Positions 1 through 9,350 of a DNA stretch of 52,379 bases are shown here, one piece after another (positions within the stretch are counted from its first letter, which is position 1; every line of letters starts with the position of its first letter). Source of the stretch: Caulobacter sp. (GTDB lineage Bacteria; Pseudomonadota; Alphaproteobacteria; Caulobacterales; Caulobacteraceae); contig JAUSMJ010000054.1 of the NCBI GenBank assembly GCA_030645575.1, positions 1 to 52,379 on the forward strand, in the 5' to 3' direction. The notes below the pieces were generated by a model. It saw only the letters and a list, made by a program, of their open reading frames with translations, was not told the origin of the DNA and did not search any database. The position numbers and the translations under genes were made by a program.

Positions 1-138
1 GACGCGCTGGTGGGCCTGGGCGTCGCCGCCGGTACGCTGGCGGTCGACTGGAAGGGTGAAACCGATCTCGCCGTCGCCACCGGCGATGGTGTGAAGGAAC
101 CGCTGAACCGCCGTTCGACGATCTCGATCAACTTCTGA
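1..138 (+). CDS. OmpA-family protein, C-terminal fragment
   Basis: Open from the first base in frame 1 to TGA at 136-138, so only the last 45 residues are present. They contain GDGVKEPLNRRSTISINF, which matches the end of the peptidoglycan-binding OmpA/MotB domain (family form: a D-x-V-x-E-P-x-N-R-R run followed by a short beta strand). Proteins of this family sit in the outer membrane or periplasm and anchor it to peptidoglycan. The N-terminal part, which would show whether it is a beta-barrel porin or a lipoprotein, lies outside the window. A strong hairpin follows, so the gene ends its own transcript. Confidence 0.75.
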   Translation, partial: DALVGLGVAAGTLAVDWKGETDLAVATGDGVKEPLNRRSTISINF

Positions 139-174
139 TCGACAATCTTCGGCGCAAAGCCTGAACCAAAGCGG

Positions 175-201
175 GGCCCCGGTGGAAACACCGGGGCCTT
201 T
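175..201 (+). terminator. Rho-independent terminator after the OmpA-family gene
   Basis: GGCCCCGG at 175-182 pairs perfectly with CCGGGGCC at 191-198 across an 8-nt loop, followed by TTT. It separates the OmpA-family gene from the ATP synthase genes. Confidence 0.75.
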
Positions 202-249
202 GCTGTTAAATCCCATAAAATCAAAGCGTTGGGTGGCGACTACCCAACC

Positions 250-276
250 TTGACGCACTGCAGCGAGGCCTATAGG
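250..276 (+). promoter_or_regulatory. Candidate promoter for the Fo operon
   Basis: TTGACG at 250-255 and TATAGG at 271-276 resemble -35 and -10 boxes, but the 15-bp spacing is short. A small hairpin (GTTGGGT 228-234 with ACCCAAC 242-248) lies just upstream. The position, between a terminator and atpI, is what makes it plausible. Confidence 0.35.
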
Positions 277-344
277 TTCCGCCGCGATCAAACAGGGTCC
301 GAGGGGTTCTTCCCGCCGGACCGGTGTCGGACCTTACAGCCTCC

Positions 345-704
345 ATGCCCAAGGCCCCGGACCCGCGCGAAGAGGCGCTACGCAGCCTCGACGAGCGAGC
401 ACAGGCGCTAAGGGCGCGGACGACTCGCCCGCCGTCGCCGGTTGGCGAGATGACGGCGACCAGCCAGGCCTACCGCATTCTCGCGGAGCTGCTGGGCGGG
501 GTGCTGCTCGGGATCGCGCTCGGCGCGGTGGTGGACTGGCTGGCCCACACCAAGCCCTGGGGTGTCATCTGCGGAGTCCTTCTGGGTTTCGCGCTGTCGA
601 TTTACATGGCGCGCCGTACGGCCAACCGGCTTATGGCGCAGGCAGAGGCGGAGGAAGCCGCGCGCAGGGCGCACGCTTCCAAGGCCGGGGAAGACCAGGA
701 GTAG
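345..704 (+). CDS. atpI: AtpI-like protein of the ATP synthase operon
   Basis: Small membrane protein of about 119 residues. A charged N-terminal region (about residues 1-45) is followed by two hydrophobic segments, AELLGGVLLGIALGAVVDW and WGVICGVLLGFALSIYMA, then a charged, alanine-rich tail. This is the ATPase_gene1/AtpI family, thought to help Fo assembly or c-ring formation. It lies 8 bp before atpB, the usual place. ATG at 345 is preferred; an in-frame GTG at 324 would add seven residues, and neither has a strong ribosome binding site. Confidence 0.85.
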   Translation: MPKAPDPREEALRSLDERAQALRARTTRPPSPVGEMTATSQAYRILAELLGGVLLGIALGAVVDWLAHTKPWGVICGVLLGFALSIYMARRTANRLMAQAEAEEAARRAHASKAGEDQE

Positions 705-712
705 AAGGCCCG

Positions 713-1489
713 ATGGCTGGTCCGCTGGAACAGTTCGAGATCCACAAGCTTGTCGATTTCCCCGACATGACCCTTCCGTTCGTCGGTACGGTGGATCTGG
801 CGTTCACCAATTCGCACCTGGCGATGACAATCGTCTTTGTGGTCATCGTCGGCTTCCTGAGCCTGGTCACGGCCAGGCCGGAGGTTGTTCCGGGGCGTCT
901 CCAGACGGTCGGCGAGGGTGTCTTCGGCCTGATCGACAACATGACCGAGAGCATGATCGGTCACGAAGGCCGCAAGTATTTCCCGTTCGTGTTCACGCTC
1001 TTCCTGCTGATCCTTGGCATGAACCTGCTGGGGCTGATGCTGACGTTCACGGCCACGTCGCAGCTGGCCATCACCGTGACCTTCGCGATCCTGACGTTCG
1101 GACTCGTCATGGTGATCGGCGTCGTCAAGAACGGCTTCGGCTTCCTGAAGCTGTTCTGGCCAATGGGCGCGCCCCTGGTGATGCGCCCATTCGTGGGCCT
1201 GATCGAGCTGATCTCCTTCTTCCTGCGCCCGCTGACCCTGTCGCTTCGTCTGTTCGGCAACATGATGGGCGGCCACGTGGCGCTGAAGGTGTTCGCCGGC
1301 TTCGTCGCCGCCGCTGCAGCGGGGTCGCTCGGCATCTGGCTCAGTGCTCCGGTCGGCCTGGTGTCAATGAGCATGGTCGTCGCGCTGACCGCTCTGGAAT
1401 TCCTGGTGGCCTTCCTCCAGGCCTTCGTCTTCGCCATCCTGGCCTGCATCTATCTGAACGATGTGGTCAATCTGGATCACGCCCACTAA
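713..1489 (+). CDS. atpB: ATP synthase Fo subunit a
   Basis: 258 residues, multi-spanning inner-membrane protein. It forms the two proton half-channels against the c-ring. The signature SLRLFGNMMGGH carries the essential arginine (R179, equivalent to E. coli R210), and the C-terminal helix has FLQAFVFAILACIYL. It is followed by atpE, then b' and b: the alphaproteobacterial layout in which the Fo genes form their own cluster away from the F1 genes, none of which are in this window. Confidence 0.97.
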   Translation: MAGPLEQFEIHKLVDFPDMTLPFVGTVDLAFTNSHLAMTIVFVVIVGFLSLVTARPEVVPGRLQTVGEGVFGLIDNMTESMIGHEGRKYFPFVFTLFLLILGMNLLGLMLTFTATSQLAITVTFAILTFGLVMVIGVVKNGFGFLKLFWPMGAPLVMRPFVGLIELISFFLRPLTLSLRLFGNMMGGHVALKVFAGFVAAAAAGSLGIWLSAPVGLVSMSMVVALTALEFLVAFLQAFVFAILACIYLNDVVNLDHAH

Positions 1490-1546
1490 AACCCGGGCCG
1501 ATCCAATCTTCACCCCAACTTCTGAACCAACTAGGACAAGAGAATC

Positions 1547-1777
1547 ATGGACGCTGCAGCCGCCAAATACATCGGTGCGGGCCTCGCCACCCTGGGCATG
1601 ATCGGCGCCGGCATCGGCGTGGGCACGATCTTCGGCAACTTCCTGTCGGGCGCTCTGCGCAACCCGTCGGCCGCCGCCAGCCAGATCGGCAACCTGTTCG
1701 TGGGCGCCGCCCTCGCCGAAGCCCTGGGCATCCTGTCCTTCGTGCTCGGCTTCCTGATCTTCTCGGCCCAGGTCTAG
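1547..1777 (+). CDS. atpE: ATP synthase Fo subunit c
   Basis: 76-residue hairpin of two membrane helices joined by the polar loop RNP (residues 38-40) that contacts F1. The proton-carrying acidic residue is E58 in [12 protein letters not shown], so a glutamate as usual for proton-driven c subunits; no extra sodium-ligand pattern is evident. A glycine-rich first helix ([21 protein letters not shown]) fits tight packing in the ring. It lies 57 bp after atpB and 61 bp before the chosen start of the b' gene. Confidence 0.97.
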   Translation: MDAAAAKYIGAGLATLGMIGAGIGVGTIFGNFLSGALRNPSAAASQIGNLFVGAALAEALGILSFVLGFLIFSAQV

Positions 1778-1838
1778 GGACCGGATGACCGGCGGCGTCT
1801 TTCCGGCGCCGCCGCACCTTCCACGGGACGAACAGGTT

Positions 1839-2402
1839 ATGGCTGAACCACACGAGCCCGTCGCCGCGCATAGCGCGGACGGCGTGCAGGCTTCCACCGC
1901 GGCGGAGCACGACTCGGGCGGCGGTGTTCCGCAGTTCGAATTCCAGCACTGGGGCGGGCAGATCGCCTACCTCCTCGTGCTGTTCGCGATCCTCTACGTG
2001 CTGGTTTCGCGCGTCTTCGCCCCGCGTATGCGGAAGGTGATCGACGAACGGGCCGGTGCGATCAATGGCGCGCTGGCAGCCGCCAAGCAGGTCCAGGCGG
2101 AAGCCCAGGACCAGGCCAGGGTCGCCCAGGCCGAGGTCGCCGACGCCCGCGCCCAGTCGCAGCGGGTGGCGGCGGAAGCCCGGGCCAAGGCCATCGCCGA
2201 AGCCGCCGAACGCTCGGCCATCGCCGAAACCGAAGTCTCTGGCAAGATCGCCGAGGCCGAGGTCCGGATCGCCGCCATGCGTGACCGCGCCATGGCCGAG
2301 GTCGGAACCATCGTCACCGAGACGACCCGCGCGATCGTCGAGAAGCTGACCGGCCAGGCCGCCACCGCGGCCGAGGTGAAAGCCGCCGGAGGAGCCGCCT
2401 GA
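1839..2402 (+). CDS. atpF': ATP synthase Fo subunit b' (second b-type subunit)
   Basis: 187 residues. A polar, variable N-terminus is followed by one membrane helix ([19 protein letters not shown], about residues 46-64) and a long alanine/glutamate-rich coiled coil: the peripheral stalk that joins Fo to F1. Alphaproteobacteria, like cyanobacteria, use a b/b' heterodimer, and the paralogous b gene follows directly. ATG at 1839 is preferred over an ATG at 1785 because it has GGACGAACAG before it and avoids an atypical extension. Its TGA overlaps the next ATG (TGATG, 2400-2404). Confidence 0.9.
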   Translation: MAEPHEPVAAHSADGVQASTAAEHDSGGGVPQFEFQHWGGQIAYLLVLFAILYVLVSRVFAPRMRKVIDERAGAINGALAAAKQVQAEAQDQARVAQAEVADARAQSQRVAAEARAKAIAEAAERSAIAETEVSGKIAEAEVRIAAMRDRAMAEVGTIVTETTRAIVEKLTGQAATAAEVKAAGGAA

Positions 2403-2914
2403 TGCCCGCCTTCCTTGAAGTCCACTTCTGGGACCTGAAGAATCCCGAGTTCTGGGTCGGCGTCGGCCTGCTGATGTTCTTCGGCGTGGTCTGGTGGAAG
2501 GCGCGCGCGATGATCGCGGGCATGCTGGACGCGAAGGCGACGACCATCCAGACCGACCTGGACGAGGCCGCCCGCCTGCGGGCCGAGGCCGAGGCCATGC
2601 TGGCCGATATCCGCGCCCAGCGCACCGAAGCCGAACGTCACGCCGCCGAGATGCTCAGCGCCGCCGAGGCCGACGCCGTCCGTCTGGCGGCGGAGGCCAA
2701 GATCAAGCTGGAAGAGCAGATCGCTCGCCGCGCGGCCTTGGCCGAGCGCAAGATCGCCTCGGCCGAGGCGGAGGCCGCCGCCGACGTGAAGGCCGTGGCC
2801 GCCGATCTCGCCTCCCAGGCCGCCGAACAGATCCTCGCCACCCGGCTGGCCTCGGCCACGACGGACCCGCAGGTCGATGCGGCGATCGCGACCATGGCCG
2901 CCCGGCTGCAGTAG
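2402..2914 (+). CDS. atpF: ATP synthase Fo subunit b
   Basis: 170 residues. An N-terminal membrane segment ([16 protein letters not shown], about residues 18-33) precedes a long heptad-like coiled coil ([19 protein letters not shown] and onward) and a C-terminal region that would dock to the delta subunit. It forms the stator with b'. Start overlaps the b' stop codon, implying translational coupling. It is the last gene of the operon, followed 26 bp later by a strong terminator. Confidence 0.95.
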   Translation: MPAFLEVHFWDLKNPEFWVGVGLLMFFGVVWWKARAMIAGMLDAKATTIQTDLDEAARLRAEAEAMLADIRAQRTEAERHAAEMLSAAEADAVRLAAEAKIKLEEQIARRAALAERKIASAEAEAAADVKAVAADLASQAAEQILATRLASATTDPQVDAAIATMAARLQ

Positions 2915-2940
2915 CCGGCGTTCAAAACCTGAAAATGCCG

Positions 2941-2968
2941 AAGGCCCCGTCGAAAGGCGGGGCCTTTT
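2941..2968 (+). terminator. Rho-independent terminator of the atp operon
   Basis: AAGGCCCCG at 2941-2949 pairs perfectly with CGGGGCCTT at 2958-2966; the stem ends in TTTT. It lies just after atpF and before the convergent gene ending at 3001. Confidence 0.85.
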
Positions 2969-3000
2969 GCCTTTGCGCCAACGGAAAGAGAATGCGCCGC

Positions 3001-3396
3001 CTACCGCCGGCGGAAGTGCTTGCGCACCTTCTTCACGAAGCGGCGGTTGCGCGGCAGCACGACCCGCTCCATGCGCAGGACGCTCTGCCAGAACACCGGC
3101 ATGACCTCCGGCTCGCGGCGCAGCAGGCGGCGGATCGGAAAGACCATCTTCGGGTGGGCCCGCTGGAAGCGGATGAACTGGCGCTTGGCCCAGAAGCTGT
3201 TGCGCAGGGCGATCATCAGCCCGACCACGATCACCGGAATGCCGCCGGGACCCGGCAGGGGCGCGATCAGCACCCCCGCCGCCACGATGGCCACGCCCAG
3301 CCCGAACAGCAGCCAGCGGCTCGCGCGCGACAGCCACTCGCGGGCGGCGTCATCGGCAGGCGTGAAGGCGCGGGGCATGGTCAGAACGAGGGACAT
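3001..3396 (-). CDS. PGPGW-type membrane protein
   Basis: 131 residues. Two adjacent hydrophobic stretches (WLLFGLGVAIVAAGVLIAPL and IPVIVVGLMIAL) flank the motif PLPGPGG, typical of the putative transmembrane family PGPGW (PF09656). The C-terminal half is very basic (ends KKVRKHFRRR) and probably cytoplasmic. Its function is unknown. It converges on the atp operon and has no operon partner. The ATG at 3394-3396 fits; an internal ATG (MPRAFTP) six residues in is an alternative. Confidence 0.7.
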   Translation of the reverse strand: MSLVLTMPRAFTPADDAAREWLSRASRWLLFGLGVAIVAAGVLIAPLPGPGGIPVIVVGLMIALRNSFWAKRQFIRFQRAHPKMVFPIRRLLRREPEVMPVFWQSVLRMERVVLPRNRRFVKKVRKHFRRR

Positions 3397-3533
3397 GAGT
3401 CACGTGAACGCGGGGCGGGTCGCGCCGCTTTCCCGTGAGTCTGCGCCGCTGCATGATTGGATATGTGCAGCCGACAACGAGCCGTAAAGGCGCGCGTTCC
3501 TCTTATGACAAACTCTTCACGCCGCCCGCACGG

Positions 3534-5105
3534 CTATTGCGCCGCCAGTGGCGGATTTGCCTCAGGTTTCCAGCGCAATTTCGGCTTACGGGCCGCCAAA
3601 GTCTCGTCCAGGCGGCGCATCGGGGCGTGGAAGGGGGCGCCCTTGAACCGATCGACCTCGCCGGCCTTAGCCGCCGCGGCCAATGCCCGCAGGGCGCCGA
3701 TAAAGCGGTCCAGCTCCTGCTTGCTCTCCGTCTCGGTCGGCTCGATCAACATGGCCCCGTGGACGACCAGCGGGAAATACATCGTCATCGGGTGGAAGCC
3801 CTCGTCGATCATCGCCTTGGCGAAGTCGAGCGTGGTCACGCCGGTGCCGTCCAGCCAGTGGTCGTCGAACAGGGCCTCGTGCATGCAGGGCCCGTCCGGG
3901 AAGGCCGGGCTCATCACGTCGCCGAGGCGGGCCTTGATGTAGTTGGCGTTCAGCACCGCGTCCTCAGCCACCTGGCGCAGGCCATCGGCGCCGTGGCTGC
4001 GCATATAGGCGTAGGCCCGCACGAACATGCCCATCTGGCCGTGGAAGGCGCTCATCCGGCCAAAGGCGCTGGCGGCCTCGCCGGATGGGCCCTCGGCCAG
4101 CTGGAAACCGCCGGCGTGATGGACGACCCAGGGAGCCGGCGCGAACGGGGCCAGGGCCGCGCTCAGCACCACGGGGCCCGCGCCCGGCCCGCCGCCGCCG
4201 TGGGGCGTGGAGAAGGTCTTGTGCAGGTTGATGTGCATCGCATCGACGCCCAGGTCGCCGGGCCGCACCCGGCCGACGATGGCGTTGAAGTTGGCCCCGT
4301 CGCAGTAGAAATAGGCTCCAGCCGCGTGGGTCAGGCGGGCGATCTCGACGATGTCGCGCTCGAACAGACCGCAGGTGTTGGGGTTCGTGACCATGATGGC
4401 CGCGACATGGTCGCCCAGCTTGGCTTCCAGGTCGGCCAGACTCACCCGGCCGTCTTCGGTCTGGGCGATCTCGACCACGCTGTAGCCGACGAAGGCGGCG
4501 GTGGCCGGGTTGGTGCCGTGGGCGCTGGTGGGCACCAGCACGGTCTTGCGGTGGCCCTGGCCATTGGCCTCGTGCGCCGCGCGGATGGTCAGCAGACCGC
4601 ACAGCTCGCCGTGGGCGCCGGCCTTGGGCGTCATGGCCACGGCGGGCATGCCGGTCAGGGTCTTGAGCCAGTGGGCCAGCCGGTCGATCAGCGCCAGCGC
4701 CCCCTGCACGGTCGAGACCGGCTGCAGCGGGTGGATGTCGGCGAACCCGTCCAGCCGCGCCATCTTCTCGTTCAGGCGCGGATTGTGCTTCATCGTGCAG
4801 CTGCCCAGCGGATAGAGGGCCAGGTCGATGGCGTGGTTCTTCTGCGACAGGCGCACGTAGTGGCGCACGGCTTCGGGCTCACTGAGGCCGGGCAAGCCGA
4901 TGGGATCGGTGCGCAGCAGGCCGGCCAGGTCGTCGGCGGGCCGGTCGGCGTCCGGGATATCGACACCGGTCTTGCCCCAGCCATCCAGCTCGAAGATCAG
5001 CGCCTCGTCCTGCAGCAGGCCGCGGCCGCCGGTCAGGGTCGGGTGGATGTAGTCGTTGGTCTGGGCCGGCGCGGTCGGGCGGCCCACGGAATTCATCGAG
5101 CTCAT
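3534..5105 (-). CDS. gcvPB: Glycine dehydrogenase (decarboxylating) subunit 2
   Basis: 523 residues. C-terminal half of the split P-protein, the PLP enzyme that decarboxylates glycine and loads the aminomethyl group onto lipoyl-GcvH. The PLP lysine is K296 in [28 protein letters not shown] and NPNTCGLFE are other family blocks. ATG at 5105 overlaps the gcvPA stop (ATGA), so the two halves are translationally coupled. The reading frame stays open further upstream, but that is a shadow of gcvPA. It is the last gene of the gcvT-gcvH-gcvPA-gcvPB operon. Confidence 0.95.
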   Translation of the reverse strand: MSSMNSVGRPTAPAQTNDYIHPTLTGGRGLLQDEALIFELDGWGKTGVDIPDADRPADDLAGLLRTDPIGLPGLSEPEAVRHYVRLSQKNHAIDLALYPLGSCTMKHNPRLNEKMARLDGFADIHPLQPVSTVQGALALIDRLAHWLKTLTGMPAVAMTPKAGAHGELCGLLTIRAAHEANGQGHRKTVLVPTSAHGTNPATAAFVGYSVVEIAQTEDGRVSLADLEAKLGDHVAAIMVTNPNTCGLFERDIVEIARLTHAAGAYFYCDGANFNAIVGRVRPGDLGVDAMHINLHKTFSTPHGGGGPGAGPVVLSAALAPFAPAPWVVHHAGGFQLAEGPSGEAASAFGRMSAFHGQMGMFVRAYAYMRSHGADGLRQVAEDAVLNANYIKARLGDVMSPAFPDGPCMHEALFDDHWLDGTGVTTLDFAKAMIDEGFHPMTMYFPLVVHGAMLIEPTETESKQELDRFIGALRALAAAAKAGEVDRFKGAPFHAPMRRLDETLAARKPKLRWKPEANPPLAAQ

Positions 5106-6445
5106 GCCATCACCTCGGTCAGGGCGGTCTTGAAGGCGGCGATATCCTCGGCCGTCACGGTTTCGGTGGCGGCCACCAGCAGGATGTCGTCCAGCCCCGC
5201 CCCCGGGTCGAGGCGGCTGTAGGGCACGCCGCCGAGCACCCCCTTCGCGGCGAGGGCCTCGACAACCTGCACCGCCGGCTTGGCCAGCTTCACGGCGAAC
5301 TCGTTGAAGAAGCGCGGGGTGAGAATCTCGATCCCCTTCACCCCCTCCAGCGCGGTCTTCAGCGCGCGGGCCTGCTGATGGTTCAGGGCGGCCAGGCGGC
5401 GCAGGCCGACCTCGCCCAGCAGGCTCATATGGATCGAGAAGGCCAGGGCGCAGAGGCCGCTGTTGGTGCAGATGTTGCTCGTCGCCTTGTCGCGGCGAAT
5501 ATGCTGCTCGCGGGTCGACAGGGTCAGGACGAAACCCCGGCGACCATCGGCGTCCACCGTCTCGCCGCACAGCCGGCCCGGCGCCTGGCGGATCAGCTTT
5601 TCGCGGCAGGCGAACAGGCCGACGTAGGGGCCGCCGAAGTTCAGGGCGTTGCCGATCGACTGGCCCTCGGCCACGGCGATGTCGGCGCCCATCTCGCCGG
5701 GCGACTTCAAGAGGCCATAAGACACCGCCTCGGTGGTCACCACGATCAGCAGGGCGCCTGCGGCGTGGGCCGCTTCGGCGATCTTCGTCACGTCGGTGGC
5801 CGTGCCGAACACGTTGGGCGTCTGGACCACGACACAGGCGGTCCCGGCGTCGATGGCGGCGATCACCGCGTCCTCGGCATCGACGGCGGCGGCCAGGGCG
5901 ACCACCTCCATGCCTTCGGCATGGGCCAGGGTCTGGGTGGTGCGCACATAGTGCGGATGCACCCCGCCCGACAGCACGGCCCGGTTCCGCCGGGTGACCC
6001 GCTTGGTCATCATCACCGCCTCGGCGCAGGCGGTGGAGCCGTCATAGAGGGAGGCGTTGGCCACCTCCATGCCGGTCAGGGCCGCGACCTGGGTCTGGAA
6101 CTCGAACAGCACCTGCAGTGTGCCCTGGGCGATCTCGGGCTGGTAGGGCGTGTAGCTGGTCAGGAACTCCGACCGCTGGATCAGGTGATCGACGCTGGCC
6201 GGCACATGGTGGCGATAGGCCCCCGCGCCGCAGAAGAAGGGCGCCGATCCGGCCGCCACGTTGGTCGCCGCCAGGGCGGCCAGCTCCCGCTCGACCTCCA
6301 GCTCGCCGGCGAAATGCGGCAGATCGACGAAGCCCTCGCGGCGGGCGCTGGCGGGCACATCGACGAACAGGGCGTCGATCGAATCCACACCGATGTCGCC
6401 CAGCATCTGGACGCGGTCGTCGGGGGTCAGGGGGAGGTAGCGCAT
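5102..6445 (-). CDS. gcvPA: Glycine dehydrogenase (decarboxylating) subunit 1
   Basis: 447 residues. N-terminal half of the split P-protein. It begins [20 protein letters not shown], typical for this subunit, and has the block [19 protein letters not shown] and [12 protein letters not shown]. It forms a heterotetramer with GcvPB. ATG at 6445 with AGGA about 12 nt upstream is preferred over an in-frame TTG two codons earlier. The gene is separated from gcvH by about 118 bp that hold a palindromic repeat, unusual inside an operon. Confidence 0.95.
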   Translation of the reverse strand: MRYLPLTPDDRVQMLGDIGVDSIDALFVDVPASARREGFVDLPHFAGELEVERELAALAATNVAAGSAPFFCGAGAYRHHVPASVDHLIQRSEFLTSYTPYQPEIAQGTLQVLFEFQTQVAALTGMEVANASLYDGSTACAEAVMMTKRVTRRNRAVLSGGVHPHYVRTTQTLAHAEGMEVVALAAAVDAEDAVIAAIDAGTACVVVQTPNVFGTATDVTKIAEAAHAAGALLIVVTTEAVSYGLLKSPGEMGADIAVAEGQSIGNALNFGGPYVGLFACREKLIRQAPGRLCGETVDADGRRGFVLTLSTREQHIRRDKATSNICTNSGLCALAFSIHMSLLGEVGLRRLAALNHQQARALKTALEGVKGIEILTPRFFNEFAVKLAKPAVQVVEALAAKGVLGGVPYSRLDPGAGLDDILLVAATETVTAEDIAAFKTALTEVMA

Positions 6446-6458
6446 GGTCAAAATATCC

Positions 6459-6555
6459 TGTCATCCCGGCCGAAGCGTAGCGGAGAGCCGGGACCCAGAT
6501 TCGGCTTGGACTTGATCTGGGTCCCGGATCGGCCTGTCGGCCGTCCGGGATGACA
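6459..6555. repeat. Palindromic intergenic repeat inside the gcv operon
   Basis: Outer arms TGTCATCCCGGCC and GGCCGTCCGGGATGACA, inner arms GGGACCCAGAT and ATCTGGGTCCC. It can fold into one long hairpin on either strand, like REP elements common in Caulobacterales. It sits between gcvH and gcvPA without a T-run, so it may modulate mRNA stability more than terminate. Confidence 0.75.
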
Positions 6556-6563
6556 ATTGAGGG

Positions 6564-6929
6564 TTAGGGCGTGCCGAGGAACGCTTCGTAGGCCGCGCGA
6601 TCCATCAGGGCTTCGACCTGGGCGGGATCGCTGACCTTGATCTTCGCGAACCAGCCGCCGGCTTCCGGCGCGGCGTTGACCGTCTCCGGGGCGCCGCCCA
6701 GCTCGCCATTGGCCTCGACCACCTCGCCGGATACCGGGGCGTAGACGTCGGAGGCGGCCTTGACGCTTTCGACCACGGCCATGCCGTCGCCCTGGGTCAG
6801 GGTCTTGCCGACGTCGGGGACCTCGACGAACACCACGTCGCCGAGCTGTTCGGCGGCGTAGGCGGTGATGCCGACAGTGGCGATGTCACCGTCGAGGGCG
6901 ACCCATTCGTGATCCTTGGTGAAACGCAT
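6564..6929 (-). CDS. gcvH: Glycine cleavage system H protein
   Basis: 121 residues. Lipoyl carrier that shuttles the aminomethyl intermediate between the P, T and L proteins. The lipoylated lysine is K57 in [17 protein letters not shown]. Starts [10 protein letters not shown], with family-typical [21 protein letters not shown]. It lies 14 bp downstream of gcvT. A GTG or earlier start is possible in the long open frame but would run into gcvT. The L protein (lipoamide dehydrogenase) is not in this window. Confidence 0.97.
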   Translation of the reverse strand: MRFTKDHEWVALDGDIATVGITAYAAEQLGDVVFVEVPDVGKTLTQGDGMAVVESVKAASDVYAPVSGEVVEANGELGGAPETVNAAPEAGGWFAKIKVSDPAQVEALMDRAAYEAFLGTP

Positions 6930-6943
6930 GGCTGGACCCTCTC

Positions 6944-8056
6944 TCAGACTTTGCGGACGTAGCGGTTGGGAACGAACGGCATGGCGACGACCTCGGCGGC
7001 CCCCGCGCGGCCGCGGACGATGACGTTCAGCTTGGTTCCTGCGGCCGACAGGGCCGGCGGCACGAAGCCCATGGCGATGGGGCAGCCGAGCGAGGGGGCG
7101 AAGCCGCCGCTGGTGACCACGCCGACGACCTTGCCGTTGATGTCGGCGATCTCGGCGCCCTCGCGGGCCGGCGGGCCGCCCAGCACCTTCAGGCCGACGC
7201 GCACGCGGGCCGGGCCCTCGGCCAGTTCCTTGACGATGCGGGCGGCGCCGGGGAAGTCCTGCGCGTCGCGGCGCTTCTTCGACACGGCGAAGGTCAGGGC
7301 CGCCTCGACCGGGCTGACCGTCTCGTCGACGTCGTGGCCGTAGAGCGGCAGCCCGGCCTCGAGCCGCAGGGAGTCGCGGGCGCCGAGACCGATCGGCCGG
7401 ACGCGCTCGTCCTCCAGCAGGGTGTTCCAGATGCGTGTCGCGGCGGCGGCCGGCACGGAGATCTCGTAGCCGTCCTCGCCCGTGTAGCCCGAGCGGGAGA
7501 TCAGCACATCGACGCCAAACCCGGTCGTGGCCCAGCTGTCCATGAACACCTTGCCGGCGGCCTCTGGGATGTGGGCCTTGAGCACGTCCACGGCCCTGGG
7601 ACCCTGCAACGCCAGCAGCGCGCGGTCCTCCAGGCGGTCGATGGAGACCTGCGGCGCCAGTTCGTCGGCCATGAAGGCGTAGTCGCCGTCCTTGCAGGCG
7701 CCGTTGACGATCACGAACAGGCCGTCGTCGTCGGGCCGCGAGGCCATCAGGTCGTCGATGATCCCGCCCTGGCGGTTCAGCAGCACCGAATACTTCTGCC
7801 GTCCGGCGGGCAGGCCGATGAAGTCGCCGGGAACGACATCCTCGAACGCCGACAGGGGCGAGACGCCGCGCAGTCGGGCCTGGCCCATGTGCGACACGTC
7901 GAACAGCCCGGCGTTCTCGCGGGTCCACAGGTGCTCCTTGAGCACGCCGTCGCGGTACTGCACGGGCATCGAATAGCCAGCGAACGGAACCATGCGCGCG
8001 CCAGCGGCGACATGGGCGTCGTAGAGCGGGGTTTTTTTCAGGTCGGGTTCTGACAC
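6944..8056 (-). CDS. gcvT: Aminomethyltransferase (glycine cleavage T protein)
   Basis: 370 residues. Transfers the methylene group from GcvH to tetrahydrofolate, releasing ammonia. Family features: [20 protein letters not shown] at the N-terminus, [19 protein letters not shown], and a C-terminal beta-barrel domain. GTG start at 8056, with GGAG eight bases before it on the minus strand. It is the first gene of the operon and lies directly downstream of the glycine riboswitch, so the riboswitch should control the whole operon. Confidence 0.95.
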   Translation of the reverse strand: MSEPDLKKTPLYDAHVAAGARMVPFAGYSMPVQYRDGVLKEHLWTRENAGLFDVSHMGQARLRGVSPLSAFEDVVPGDFIGLPAGRQKYSVLLNRQGGIIDDLMASRPDDDGLFVIVNGACKDGDYAFMADELAPQVSIDRLEDRALLALQGPRAVDVLKAHIPEAAGKVFMDSWATTGFGVDVLISRSGYTGEDGYEISVPAAAATRIWNTLLEDERVRPIGLGARDSLRLEAGLPLYGHDVDETVSPVEAALTFAVSKKRRDAQDFPGAARIVKELAEGPARVRVGLKVLGGPPAREGAEIADINGKVVGVVTSGGFAPSLGCPIAMGFVPPALSAAGTKLNVIVRGRAGAAEVVAMPFVPNRYVRKV

Positions 8057-8104
8057 GCGGAGCTCCGGCGGGGTCGATGCGGCTCGCCAGGCCGATGGCC
8101 AGGC

Positions 8105-8300
8105 GATTCGCCCCCGCTGTCTTGGAGCCTGAGAGATTTCAGGACGGCCCCTTCAAGAAAGGAAGTCCGGCCCTTGCTCCTTCGGCGCACCGCGAACGCG
8201 GCGCTTTCCAGCGTTTCGATGTCGCGCGGTCCGTTTGCCTGAGCGTTTCCGGGGCGGTTGCGCCTTCGGCCTCGGGACGAATCCCGATGTCTCCCGCGAG
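8105..8300 (-). ncRNA. Tandem glycine riboswitch of the gcv operon
   Basis: Read on the minus strand there are two consecutive glycine-aptamer signatures. The first has GCCGAAGGCGCAA then CGCTCAGGCAAACGGACCG. A short linker with CTGGAAAGCGCC follows. The second has GCGCCGAAGGAGCAAGG then TCTCTCAGGCTCCAAGAC. Each is the conserved CCGAAGG...CTCAGGC pair of that class. A TTGACT box at 8337-8332 could be the -35 of its promoter. In known cases glycine binding turns gcv expression on. Exact ends are approximate. Confidence 0.9.
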
Positions 8301-8503
8301 ACGGACGGTGTGTGCTTGAGGGGGGGCGGGGAGTCAACCGCGAGCGGAACGCATCAAGCGGATGGGTGGAGCCAAGTGACCGATGATCGCGCTCGTGTCG
8401 GCTGCGTCCAATGTCAAATAGAGGCCCGAGAGCGGATATCCATCAGTCCAGCAGGGTTCGGTGTGTGGTCATGATTGCATTTTATAGCCGAGACCACCTA
8501 AAC

Positions 8504-8528
8504 TTGAGGTCGCATCCCGAGGCCTCAA
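8504..8528. promoter_or_regulatory. Candidate operator upstream of the ORF6N gene
   Basis: TTGAGG at 8504-8509 and CCTCAA at 8523-8528 form an inverted repeat ending 15 bp before the chosen start codon. The TTGAGGTC half resembles each arm of the perfect palindrome inside the same gene (8738-8764). Confidence 0.35.
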
Positions 8529-8543
8529 ACGGCGTTAAACTCC

Positions 8544-9347
8544 TTGGCGCATCCACCGACACCCGATCTCGGCGAACCGCCTTCCATCCTGACGATAGGC
8601 GCGCAGTCGGTCGTGCTCGACACCGACCTGGCCCGACTGTTCGGCGTGGAGACCAAGCAGCTCAATCAACACGTTCGACGTAATGCCGAGAGATTCGACG
8701 GCTTCGCCTTTCGGCTTTCCGTCGAGGAGTTCGCCGGTTTGAGGTCACAAATTGTGACCTCAAACACTGGGCGCGGCGGACGGCGCTATCGGCCTTACGC
8801 CTTCACGGAGCATGGCGTGGTGATGGCCGCGACCGTGCTTCAGACGGAACAGGCGGTCGCGGCGTCGCGGTTCATCATCAAGGCCTTCGTGGCGGCTCGT
8901 CGCAGCCTGGTCTCCGACGGCGACAACCTCCCGGCGTTGATCGACGCCCGACAGCTGCTGCCGATCCACGGCGAGGTCCGGGCGGGCCTGATGGGCAAGC
9001 TCGATCAGGCGTTAAGCCGCGTCCTCGACGCCATCGCCGATCCCGTCGCCCAGACGACCGTGAGGGAGGAGGCCCAGGCTATCGCCGCCGAGGGCCTGCG
9101 ATCGATCAAGGCGTATCTCAAGCGGCCAGGCATTCAGAACGAAAGGACGTTGGCGGAGGTGCAGAAACTGCTCGCCGAGGCCGACGCGCTCGTCGCGGAA
9201 ACGGCCGTGAAGGTCACCGAGAACCAGCATCGGCAGCTGGCGTTGCTGGCCAAGCAGCTACGGTTGGTTCTGGTGGCCCAGCAATACCTCGAGACAGGAA
9301 GCGTCGATACGCTCCTGGCGACCCTGAAGGATCTGGAACGGGCGTAG
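8544..9347 (+). CDS. ORF6N-domain protein (phage antirepressor-like)
   Basis: 267 residues from a TTG start. Residues about 15-105 match the ORF6N DNA-binding domain: VVLDTDLARLFGVETKQLNQHVRRN, then LRSQIVTSN, GRGGRRYRPYAFTEHGVVMA. The C-terminal half is predicted helical and probably dimerizes. ORF6N and the related KilA-N domain are typical of phages and mobile elements, but here the gene stands alone between gcvT and argS. The TTG start has no good ribosome binding site and the true start is uncertain. Promoter-like AT-rich DNA (GCATTTTATAG) lies about 65 bp upstream. Perfect palindrome DNA encodes the SQIVTS segment. Confidence 0.75.
   Translation: MAHPPTPDLGEPPSILTIGAQSVVLDTDLARLFGVETKQLNQHVRRNAERFDGFAFRLSVEEFAGLRSQIVTSNTGRGGRRYRPYAFTEHGVVMAATVLQTEQAVAASRFIIKAFVAARRSLVSDGDNLPALIDARQLLPIHGEVRAGLMGKLDQALSRVLDAIADPVAQTTVREEAQAIAAEGLRSIKAYLKRPGIQNERTLAEVQKLLAEADALVAETAVKVTENQHRQLALLAKQLRLVLVAQQYLETGSVDTLLATLKDLERA
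8738..8764. repeat. Perfect 13-bp-arm palindrome inside the ORF6N gene
   Basis: TTTGAGGTCACAA (8738-8750), one central A, then TTGTGACCTCAAA (8752-8764). The arms are exactly complementary. The DNA encodes the conserved LRSQIVTSN segment, so both protein and palindrome may be under selection. Confidence 0.85.
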
Positions 9348-9350
9348 CCC

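Noticed and set aside
3435..5222. 595-residue plus-strand frame
   Set aside because: Shadow of gcvPB on the opposite strand; His/Gly/Gln-rich pattern is non-coding in character.
6459..6555. Transcription terminator between gcvH and gcvPA
   Set aside because: The hairpin has no T-run on the minus strand and the P-protein genes need the same promoter.
8544..9347. Part of a prophage
   Set aside because: Both neighbours are housekeeping genes and no other phage gene, integrase or attachment site is seen.
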